Shown here piece by piece: positions 16,095 to 23,827 of a stretch of 64,000 nucleotides of DNA. Positions within the stretch are counted from its first letter, which is position 1; each line of letters starts with the position of its first letter. This DNA comes from Arsenicibacter rosenii. Its GTDB lineage: Bacteria; Bacteroidota; Bacteroidia; Cytophagales; Spirosomataceae. The notes under the pieces are model-generated. The model searched no databases, was not told where the DNA came from, and saw nothing but the letters and a program-made list of their open reading frames with translations. Made by a program: the position numbers and the translations under genes. The stretch covers positions 128,250 to 192,249 of the forward strand of contig NZ_MORL01000004.1 in NCBI RefSeq assembly GCF_001870735.1, written 5' to 3'.

Positions 16095-18395
16095 ATGTGG
16101 TCTAAAATAACCCGTACACTTCTTGCCTACCGGCTTTTCTGGGTAGGCGCTATGGTTCTTTTAACGGCCGTTATGGCCTATCTCGGTACACGGATTCAGT
16201 TGTCGTATCAGATTGCCCGTGTATTACCTTTATCGGATTCAACCCAGTACCAGTACGAACGCTTCAAGCAACGCTTTGGCGCCGACGGTACCCTGATGGT
16301 CGTTGGCTGGCAGGATAACCGCTGGTTTGACTTACCGGTTTACCAGAGCTGGTATGACATGAACGAAAAGGTACGCAAACTGAGTGGTGTCAAGGAAGCC
16401 ATGTCGATTACCCGCCTGTATACGATCGAAAAGCAGGACACAAGCTGGGCCATCCGGCCACTGACCGGCAAACGTCCCGACACACAGGCCGAAGTCGATA
16501 GCCTGAAGAATCAGGTATTGTCGCTGCCGTTTTATGAAGGGTTGCTGTACAATCCGAAAAGCCATGCCACGCTGATGGCCATTTCGTTTGACGAAAAGAA
16601 GCTGAATTCCCGCGACCGGATTGCCATTGTGGAAACCATCCGGCAGTATGGTAAGGAGTTTTCGGAGAAACATAATATCCGGATTCACTACTCGGGCCTG
16701 CCATCGATCCGGACGGAGGTCATGAAAAAGGTGTCGGGCGAAATGAAACTGTTCATGGCGCTGGCAGCTCTCGTCACCGGTCTGATGGTGTGGCTGATGT
16801 TCCGGTCATTCCGGATAGTCTGGATTTCGCTGACCGTAGTGATCATGGGCGTTTCGGTCTGCATCGGTACACTGGCTGCGTTCGGGTATGAAATCACGCT
16901 CTTAACCGGTATGCTGCCGCCCTTGCTGATCGTCATCGGCGTGCCGAACTGTATTTTTCTGGTAAACAAATACCATGAAGAACTGGCGGCGCACGGAGAC
17001 AAGCAGCGGGCCCTGGAAGTGATGATCCGGCAAATCGGGTTGTCGGCTTTACTGGCCAATGTGACCACTGCCATCGGGTTCGGTGTCTTTTACTTTACCA
17101 ACAGCCGGCTGCTGATGGAGTTTGGCGTGGTGGCAGCGATCTGCGTGCTGGCCGTTTACGTCATCTGCATGATCATGGTGCCGATTATCCTGAGCTATCT
17201 GCCGGTACCGTCGGACTCAGGCGGGCATACCCTCAGCGAAAGCCGGTGGCGCGGACTGCTCAACCGGGTTGATTTTCTGGTACATAACCGTCGTAAGCTC
17301 ATTTACGTGACCATTACCGTCATTACCATCATCAGCTCACTGGGTTTGTTAATGGTCCGGGTAGAAGGTTATGTCGTTGATGATCTGCCGAAAAACGATC
17401 CGGTATACGAAGACCTCCGGTTTGTCGAACAGCAGTTCAAAGGCGCGCTGCCGCTGGAAATCATGATCGACACCGGTAAGCCTAAAGGGGTCTTTGCCGA
17501 CGCCGGACGGGTGCTGTACAAGGTTCGGGCACTGGAACGGTTAATGGACGACTATCCGGAGTTTTCGAAGCCAAGTTCGCTGGTCGATGTGATCCGGTTC
17601 GGCTACCAGGCATATCGTGGCGGTGATCCGAAGTATTTTGTACTGCCACCGGCGATGGAACTGAAAAAGCTGGCCGAAGACAGCCCGCTGGGTACGGGCA
17701 ATAACCAGTCGTCGCTGGCAAAATCCCTGATGGACAGCACACAGCAGACCATCCGGGTGAGCTACCAGATGGCTGATATCGGCTCGATCCGGTTACAGAA
17801 GACAATGAACAGCCTGCGTCCGCGTATCGATTCGCTGTTTGCCGGTACCCCGTATAAAGTGAGTTTGACCGGCCATAGTCTGGTTTTTCTGAAGAGCAAC
17901 GATTATCTGCTGGGTAACCTGTACGAAAGTCTGGTTATCGCTATTTTGTTAATTGCCTTGGTGGGCATGGTTCTGTTCCGGTCGATTCCGATCATTATTC
18001 TCTCGAAACTGCCATGTCTGATTCCGCTCGTCGTTACGGCCGGCATCATGGGTTATACGGATATTGCGTTCAAGCCATCTACCATCCTGATTTTCAGCAT
18101 TGCATTCGGACTGGCCTCTGACGGTACCGTCTACTTCCTGACCAGTTACCGCCGCCAACTGACTTTCGGACTCGAACCACCGGCAGCCATAACGGGTGCC
18201 ATTCATGAAACCGGTATCAGCCTGATTTACACAGCGCTGGTGCTGGCGGGTGGTTTTGTGGTATTTGCCGCATCGAGTTTCGGGGGCACGGCTGCGCTTG
18301 GCATTTTAGTGGCAACAACCGTTCTGATGGCCTGTTTAACGAATCTGGTGCTGTTACCGGCGCTTCTGCTTTCGCTGAAGCGCTATCGGGTGTAA
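16095..18395 (+). CDS. MMPL/RND-superfamily membrane transporter
   Basis: A 766-residue inner-membrane protein built as two repeats, each with one membrane helix, a large periplasmic loop and a cluster of five helices (first repeat helices at about 210-370, second at about 610-765). Characteristic pieces are GMLPPLLIVIGVPNCIFLVNKY and FSIAFGLASDGTVYFLTSYR, the latter with a conserved Asp for proton transfer. Relatives export lipids, hopanoids or pigments; the substrate here is unknown. There is no adaptor or outer-membrane partner nearby. yitT follows 13 bp later, suggesting co-transcription. Confidence 0.88.
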   Translation: MWSKITRTLLAYRLFWVGAMVLLTAVMAYLGTRIQLSYQIARVLPLSDSTQYQYERFKQRFGADGTLMVVGWQDNRWFDLPVYQSWYDMNEKVRKLSGVKEAMSITRLYTIEKQDTSWAIRPLTGKRPDTQAEVDSLKNQVLSLPFYEGLLYNPKSHATLMAISFDEKKLNSRDRIAIVETIRQYGKEFSEKHNIRIHYSGLPSIRTEVMKKVSGEMKLFMALAALVTGLMVWLMFRSFRIVWISLTVVIMGVSVCIGTLAAFGYEITLLTGMLPPLLIVIGVPNCIFLVNKYHEELAAHGDKQRALEVMIRQIGLSALLANVTTAIGFGVFYFTNSRLLMEFGVVAAICVLAVYVICMIMVPIILSYLPVPSDSGGHTLSESRWRGLLNRVDFLVHNRRKLIYVTITVITIISSLGLLMVRVEGYVVDDLPKNDPVYEDLRFVEQQFKGALPLEIMIDTGKPKGVFADAGRVLYKVRALERLMDDYPEFSKPSSLVDVIRFGYQAYRGGDPKYFVLPPAMELKKLAEDSPLGTGNNQSSLAKSLMDSTQQTIRVSYQMADIGSIRLQKTMNSLRPRIDSLFAGTPYKVSLTGHSLVFLKSNDYLLGNLYESLVIAILLIALVGMVLFRSIPIIILSKLPCLIPLVVTAGIMGYTDIAFKPSTILIFSIAFGLASDGTVYFLTSYRRQLTFGLEPPAAITGAIHETGISLIYTALVLAGGFVVFAASSFGGTAALGILVATTVLMACLTNLVLLPALLLSLKRYRV

Positions 18396-18408
18396 CACCA
18401 ATTCATCA

Positions 18409-19296
18409 ATGAGTACCACAACACCAACGATTTCTCAAACCAACCGGGCTGGTATAGCCAAAGATGTTGTCCTGCTGCTGCTGGGAGTTTTATGCGCAGG
18501 AATGGGCCTGAAAGGTTTTCTGCTCCCGAATGATTTCCTCGACGGCGGGGCCATGGGTATCTCGCTGCTGCTGGAAATGGTTACCGGTGCCGAGCTGGCG
18601 ATTCTGGTCATTCTGGTAAACATTCCGTTTATCTGGATTGGCTACCGGCAGGTTTCGCCGGGTTTTGCCATCCGCACCATTATCGCCATCAGCATGCTGG
18701 CGGTTTGCCTGGTGGTCGTGCCCTACCCGATTGTGACAAGCGATAAGCTGTTGATTTCGGTGTTCGGCGGCTTTTTCCTCGGAGCCGGCATCGGGCTGGC
18801 TATCCGGGGGGGCGGTGTTCTCGACGGAACCGAAGTGCTGGCGATTTATGTCAGCCGCCGCTCGGCCTTGTCGGTAGGCGATGTCATCATGGTTATCAAT
18901 ATCCTGGTGTTTGGCTCGGCCGCCTGGCTGACCAACATAGAAACGGCCTTATACGCCATGCTGACCTACCTCTCAGCCTCCAAAACCGTCGATTTTCTGA
19001 TCCACGGGATTGAAGAATACACAGGGGTCATTATCATTTCCGATCATCATGAACTGATCCGGCAAATGATTACGGAAACCCTGGGCCGGGGCGTCACTGT
19101 GTTCAAGGGGGAAAAAGGGTACGGCAAACGGGGATTCCGCGAAAACGATATTAACATCATCTACGCGGTGGTCACCCGGCTGGAGCTACACCGGCTGCGG
19201 GAGCGCATCAGCGAAATCGATGCCAAAGCCTTTATCGTCAATCACAGCATCGACGATGCCAAAGGAGGTATGGTCAAGAGCCGGCCTCTGCACTAA
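18409..19296 (+). CDS. YitT-family membrane protein with DUF2179 domain
   Basis: A 295-residue protein with about five or six membrane helices in the first 200 residues (VVLLLLGVLCAGMGLKGFLL, GAGIGLAIRGGGVLDGTEVL) and a soluble C-terminal DUF2179 domain (about 205-285, TGVIIISDHHELIRQMITET, then GRGVTVFKGEKGYG). These are the two parts of the widespread YitT family, whose function is unproven (a transport role is often suggested). It lies 13 bp behind the MMPL gene and is followed by a clear terminator. Confidence 0.9.
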   Translation: MSTTTPTISQTNRAGIAKDVVLLLLGVLCAGMGLKGFLLPNDFLDGGAMGISLLLEMVTGAELAILVILVNIPFIWIGYRQVSPGFAIRTIIAISMLAVCLVVVPYPIVTSDKLLISVFGGFFLGAGIGLAIRGGGVLDGTEVLAIYVSRRSALSVGDVIMVINILVFGSAAWLTNIETALYAMLTYLSASKTVDFLIHGIEEYTGVIIISDHHELIRQMITETLGRGVTVFKGEKGYGKRGFRENDINIIYAVVTRLELHRLRERISEIDAKAFIVNHSIDDAKGGMVKSRPLH

Positions 19297-19310
19297 GCAA
19301 CATCATGTAC

Positions 19311-19340
19311 AGGGCAATCCCTCGGGGTTGCCCTTTTTTT
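19311..19340 (+). terminator. rho-independent terminator of the MMPL-YitT unit
   Basis: AGGGCAA (19311-19317) pairs with TTGCCCT (19328-19334), followed by a run of T to 19340. Confidence 0.85.
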
Positions 19341-19456
19341 ATACCTGCCTATCCGGCGTTGTTTGATTTTCGTAACTTTCTCTTTGATTTTCATTAGCCC
19401 ACACCTCTGTACATCAAGTAGTTTCGCATACTTAACAAGCTGCATAAACGACGCTG

Positions 19457-20218
19457 ATGTACCGTACAAGTTATCTTATCTTTTTCATGCTGATTTTTAC
19501 CATTGCCGGAAATGCCCAAAGCCCCGATAGTCTACACACTGTCCGCTCGGTTGCAGGCGGGGTCAGTGTGACCAACAACGGCATTTCGCTGTTGCCTACC
19601 TTTGCCCTGGGTAAACCGGCGGCTATTTTTGATTTGTCGATGGGTGGTAAGCGATTGAGTTTTGAACCACAGTTCCGTTTTTCGCTTGAAGGCAAGCCGT
19701 GGTCTTTTCTGTTCTGGTGGCGTTACCGACTGGTCAGCACGGCTAAGTGGCAGATCGGCCTGGGTGCCCACCCTGCCATCGCCTTCAAAACCGGGAAACC
19801 GGTTAATGAAACAGAGCCGCAACCGCTGGTCGCTAAGCGGTTTCTGGCCGGTGAGATTTCACCAAACTATACAATTAACCAGCACGTTAGTGTTGGTCTT
19901 TATTACCTTTATTCGCACGGGTATGATACGGGCGTAACCCGGAATACGCATTTTCTGGCGCTGCGCACCAACCTTTCCGGGCTTACCATCCTGAAAGCCG
20001 TTTCCCTGCGCATGAGCCCTCAGTTGTATTACCTGAAACTGGATCAGGAGGCAGGCGTTTTCATTACCTCCTCATTCACATTGACCAAAAAAGGGTTTCC
20101 GGTTTCTATTCAGTCAATTGTAAATCAGCAAATCCGGTCGGATATCACCGCCGGTAAGCCATTTGTCTGGAATGTTAGTTTAATTTATTCGTTTCAGCGA
20201 ACTTATACCCGTGTTTAA
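19457..20218 (+). CDS. exported beta-strand-rich protein, probable outer-membrane barrel
   Basis: A 253-residue protein with a signal peptide (MYRTSYLIFFMLIFTIAGNAQ). The mature part alternates hydrophobic and polar residues in short strands and ends with an aromatic strand (WNVSLIYSF), consistent with a small outer-membrane beta-barrel. I do not recognise a named family. It is preceded by a terminator and followed 45 bp later by an AraC-type regulator on the same strand, so they may share a transcript. Function unknown. Confidence 0.65.
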   Translation: MYRTSYLIFFMLIFTIAGNAQSPDSLHTVRSVAGGVSVTNNGISLLPTFALGKPAAIFDLSMGGKRLSFEPQFRFSLEGKPWSFLFWWRYRLVSTAKWQIGLGAHPAIAFKTGKPVNETEPQPLVAKRFLAGEISPNYTINQHVSVGLYYLYSHGYDTGVTRNTHFLALRTNLSGLTILKAVSLRMSPQLYYLKLDQEAGVFITSSFTLTKKGFPVSIQSIVNQQIRSDITAGKPFVWNVSLIYSFQRTYTRV

Positions 20219-20263
20219 CCAGGCCCGACGTCATTCGCATACGTTTTAAAATGCCATTATTGT

Positions 20264-21154
20264 ATGGATAAGGTTGAAAGCATTGAAGATTTATACAGGC
20301 GGAAGTTTGACTGGATGCCCGAAACTATCAAAAAGGAAATCGGTCATTTCAACGTCTTTACGCACGAATTTGTAGCCGGAAAACCCTTGCCTTACCGCAA
20401 ACGCGACTACTATAAAATTACGCTGCTGCTCGACAAGGGGCGTATCCACTACGCCGACAAAACCATTGACATTCCGAATCCGGCGCTCATCTTCTCTAAT
20501 CCGCAGATTCCCTACCAATGGGAGCATGTCGAAACGGTAAAAACCGGCTATTTCTGCATATTTAACCAGCAGTTTTTCCATCATTTCGGCAATCCGGATC
20601 AGTATACCGTTTTTCAGCCGGCAACTAATCATGTCTTTGAACTGACGGATGAGCAAATCGGCTATGTGAGCGGTGTTTTCAGGCGTATGTTTGACGAGAT
20701 CAGCTCCGAATACATTCACAAGTACGACGTATTACGGAATCTGGTCTTTGAGTTGCTGCACTTTGCCATGAAAATGCAGCCGACCACGCTCGTTCATCAG
20801 CAGCAGGTAAATGCCAGCCAGCGTATTTCAACCTTATTTATGGAATTGCTGGAGCGTCAGTTTCCGATTGACGAAAATCATCCTGCTATTCAGCTGCGGT
20901 CGCCGTCGGGATTTGCTGATAAGTTGAATGTGCATGTCAATCACCTTAACCGGGCGGTCAAAGAAACAACGCAGAAAACTACCTCACAGCTCATTGCAGA
21001 GCGAATCCTGCAGGAAGCAAAGCAATTACTTAAACATAGTAGCTGGAATATAGGCGAAATTGCCTTTTCTCTGGGCTTTACGGAAGTGACGCATTTTAAC
21101 AACTTTTTTAAAAAGCATACCGCTACGACACCCCTTAAATTCAGACAGGGGTAG
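20264..21154 (+). CDS. AraC-family transcriptional regulator
   Basis: A 296-residue protein. The N-terminal half (about 25-120) is a cupin-like sensory domain. The C-terminal 100 residues are the AraC double helix-turn-helix: FADKLNVHVNHLNRAVKETT for the first and WNIGEIAFSLGFTEVTHFNN followed by FFKKHTATTPLKFR for the second, with the A-F-x-L-G-F core. It binds DNA as a one-component regulator; effector and targets are unknown. Candidates are the gene just upstream and the flavoprotein downstream. Confidence 0.9.
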   Translation: MDKVESIEDLYRRKFDWMPETIKKEIGHFNVFTHEFVAGKPLPYRKRDYYKITLLLDKGRIHYADKTIDIPNPALIFSNPQIPYQWEHVETVKTGYFCIFNQQFFHHFGNPDQYTVFQPATNHVFELTDEQIGYVSGVFRRMFDEISSEYIHKYDVLRNLVFELLHFAMKMQPTTLVHQQQVNASQRISTLFMELLERQFPIDENHPAIQLRSPSGFADKLNVHVNHLNRAVKETTQKTTSQLIAERILQEAKQLLKHSSWNIGEIAFSLGFTEVTHFNNFFKKHTATTPLKFRQG

Positions 21155-21483
21155 CGACAGAAAACAGTTCATCCTGCCGGTATCAGGTCAGTAACCGCAC
21201 CGGCAGGTAATCTATCTATCTTAACCGCATTATTTTCGTTGTAAAGCCAATGGCACCCACAGCCCGTTTACCGGAACTGCCTGCCCCGCCACATCAGCAT
21301 TTCTTTACAGGACGCAACGTATCTGCCAATCGATGCAGCCGGGCGCTGATGGTGCGACAATGAACCGGATTGTGTCGAGCAATGGATCTGCCTCCGGAAA
21401 CCGGTACGCGTCTAAAGTAAAAAAACGGCCGCTACCTGCTTTTACTACCGGTTTCCCAAACAGACCGTTCGCCCTTAATCATC
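21155..21483. other. intergenic stretch with one hairpin, no gene
   Basis: CCTGCCGGT (21173-21181) pairs with ACCGGCAGG (21199-21207) shortly after the araC-type stop, a probable transcript 3' end without T-run. The rest has no supported gene: the frame opening at 21333 runs into the flavoprotein gene in a different phase and resembles nothing. Presumably holds the promoter of the flavoprotein gene. Confidence 0.5.
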
Positions 21484-22641
21484 ATGCAACATACGCCTTT
21501 GCTTATTGTTGGAGCCGGTCCGTTCGGGTTGGCTCTGGCAGCATACCTGCAACACCAGCAGGCCGGCTATCTCGTCGTTGGAAAGCCCATGGAGTTCTGG
21601 CAGAAACACATGCCGGCCGGTATGTATCTCCGGTCAGGCACCGACTGGCATCTTGACCCCGACAATGTCTTTACCATCGAACGCTATGCCGCAAGCCGGG
21701 GCGAATCCCCGGATTCGGTCATGCCGGTCTCGCTGGAGTGGTACCTGGGCTACACCTGCTGGTTTATGGATCAGATTAAACCCAACATCAGGGAAACGTA
21801 CGTGCAGCAACTGTCGAAAGACGAAGACCGGTTTACGGCCTTACTAACCAACGGAACAGTCATACAGGCCGATCAGGTCGTACTGGCAACCGGCTTCGGC
21901 TACTTCCCGCATGAACCGGAACCGGTGAAAGCCCTGCTACCCACCGGTCGTTACCGGCATGCCGTCGATGCGGTCGATATGGCGGCTTACCGGGACAAAC
22001 GCGTGCTGCTGATCGGAGGCCGGCAAAGTGCCTTCGAGTGGGCGGCCCTGCTGGCAGAAGCCGGTGCCGAAGCCATTCACCTGACCTACCGGCATCACAC
22101 CCCGGCCTTCGCCGAAGCCGACTGGTCGTGGGTGTCTCCCCTTGTTGACCGGATTGTGGATGAACCGGCCTGGTTCCGCAATGCCGCTACCGATGAACAG
22201 GAAACCCACCGCTACCGGTTATGGGCCGAAGGACGCCTGAAAGTGGAGCCCTGGCTGGCCGGCCGGTTACCTGCTGACAAAGTTTTTCTGCACCCGCAAA
22301 CGCAATTACAGTCCGCCAAAGAAAATCCGGATCATTCTCTGACAATCACCCTGTCATCCGGCGAAACCTTCTTAATTGACGACATAATTCTGGCGACCGG
22401 TTATCAGGTCAATATCAACCGGTTGCCTTACCTGGCGCCCGGACTGCTGGCTCAGATCGACCAAACGAATGGCTTTCCGCAACTTAATACAGTCTTCGAG
22501 AGTAGTGTACCGGGCCTGTATTTCAGCAGTTTTCCGGCCGGAAATGACTTTGGCCCGTTTTTCGGCTTTACCATCGCCGTCCGCGCCGCCGCACAGGTAA
22601 TCGGACAAGCGGCAACGGGGAAACTACCAGCGGCAGGATAA
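21484..22641 (+). CDS. FAD-dependent NAD(P)-binding oxidoreductase (FMO-like)
   Basis: A 385-residue flavoprotein. The FAD-binding Rossmann motif is at the very start (LLIVGAGPFGLALAAYL, GxGxxG), a second nucleotide-binding fold occurs near 168 (KRVLLIGGRQSAFEWAALL), and an ATGY-type motif (ILATGYQVNI) lies near 300. This layout is that of flavin-containing monooxygenases and L-lysine/ornithine N-hydroxylases. No signal peptide. The substrate cannot be told; no siderophore genes are next to it. Possibly under the AraC-type regulator upstream. Confidence 0.83.
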   Translation: MQHTPLLIVGAGPFGLALAAYLQHQQAGYLVVGKPMEFWQKHMPAGMYLRSGTDWHLDPDNVFTIERYAASRGESPDSVMPVSLEWYLGYTCWFMDQIKPNIRETYVQQLSKDEDRFTALLTNGTVIQADQVVLATGFGYFPHEPEPVKALLPTGRYRHAVDAVDMAAYRDKRVLLIGGRQSAFEWAALLAEAGAEAIHLTYRHHTPAFAEADWSWVSPLVDRIVDEPAWFRNAATDEQETHRYRLWAEGRLKVEPWLAGRLPADKVFLHPQTQLQSAKENPDHSLTITLSSGETFLIDDIILATGYQVNINRLPYLAPGLLAQIDQTNGFPQLNTVFESSVPGLYFSSFPAGNDFGPFFGFTIAVRAAAQVIGQAATGKLPAAG

Positions 22642-22738
22642 GTGATTTAAGCTTTATTAACACACTGGCAGACAGCACTGCCACGGCGTTTCGATAACTT
22701 GCCGGTCTTAGTCCGGACTGGTAAGTTATCCCAAACGC

Positions 22739-23743
22739 ATGCGTCTTTTTTCAGCCATTTTCGCCCTCTCATTCCTGTTTACCGGAGCGATTGCTCAACC
22801 CAAAACCCCTGAATCCTTCGGTTTCCGCCACCTGACCACCACCTTCAACGGCGATCCGGTCGACATACTCATCAAAAGCCGCAACGGTGATGAGCAGCAA
22901 CCAAAGCCGTTATTTTTCTACGTACAGGGCAGTTTGCCGCAACCCCTCATTAAGTACGACGAAAAAGGCATGTATGGCGTGTTTACCTTTCCGACCGACA
23001 GCCTGGCCAAAACCTATCACCTTGTCATCGTCAGCAAACCGTACATTCCGGTCGTGGCCGACGTTAAAACACTGGGCCGCAACTACACATGGCGCGATGC
23101 GAAAGGCCTTGTACCGACAACCTACAATGAACGGAACAATCTGGACTATTACGTCAACCGCAATCTGCACATTATCCGCTTCCTGCAAAAGCAGCCGTGG
23201 GTCAGCCGGAAAGCGCTGGTCCTGGCCGGTCACTCAGAGGGCAGTACGATATGCGCCAAAATGGCGTCGGTCAGCCCGGCCGTAACGCATCTTATCTATT
23301 CCGGCGGCAATCCGCTGGGACGCATTAACTCGATTATCCAGCAGAGTCGCCGGCACGAAACCGACTCAACCAGCCACCTTACCAATGAGCAGTTCAGCTA
23401 TTGGGAGCAGGTTGTGTTACACCCCGAAACGGTTCATCCCGAAGGCGACTCCCACAAGGCCACGTTCAGCTTCTCTATCCCGCCGCTCGGCTACCTGCTC
23501 AGCCTCTCTGTTCCGGTGCTGGTCACCTTTGGTACCAAAGACGACAGTGCACCCTTTAATGATTACCTGCACACCGAAGTAATCCGCCGGAAACGCAGAA
23601 ACTTTACCTTCCGGTCATACCCAGGTACCGAGCATAATTTCTTTCCGGTCAGGCCCGACGGCAGCATTGATTACAGTGTGTATAACTGGGATAAAGTAGG
23701 CGATGACTGGTACAAATGGCTGCGGGAGCACCCGGGGCGATAA
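22739..23743 (+). CDS. exported alpha/beta hydrolase
   Basis: A 334-residue protein with signal peptide MRLFSAIFALSFLFTGAIAQ. The nucleophile elbow GHSEG (Ser166) in ALVLAGHSEGSTICAKM, a likely acid in FGTKDDSAPFND and the His in PGTEHNFFP complete an alpha/beta-hydrolase triad. Likely a periplasmic esterase or peptidase of unknown substrate. It stands alone on the + strand between the flavoprotein and a large lipoprotein. Confidence 0.85.
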   Translation: MRLFSAIFALSFLFTGAIAQPKTPESFGFRHLTTTFNGDPVDILIKSRNGDEQQPKPLFFYVQGSLPQPLIKYDEKGMYGVFTFPTDSLAKTYHLVIVSKPYIPVVADVKTLGRNYTWRDAKGLVPTTYNERNNLDYYVNRNLHIIRFLQKQPWVSRKALVLAGHSEGSTICAKMASVSPAVTHLIYSGGNPLGRINSIIQQSRRHETDSTSHLTNEQFSYWEQVVLHPETVHPEGDSHKATFSFSIPPLGYLLSLSVPVLVTFGTKDDSAPFNDYLHTEVIRRKRRNFTFRSYPGTEHNFFPVRPDGSIDYSVYNWDKVGDDWYKWLREHPGR

Positions 23744-23827
23744 CCTTTTTTCACCCTGCCTGCCACACTTTTCTTCATATTGTCGTAAAGAGAGGTAATA
23801 CCCCCTTGAAAAGTTAAAACGACCAAT

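Noticed and set aside
21333-21656. 107-residue ORF overlapping the start of the flavoprotein gene
   Set aside because: It overlaps the certain GxGxxG-containing gene in another frame and shows no domain.
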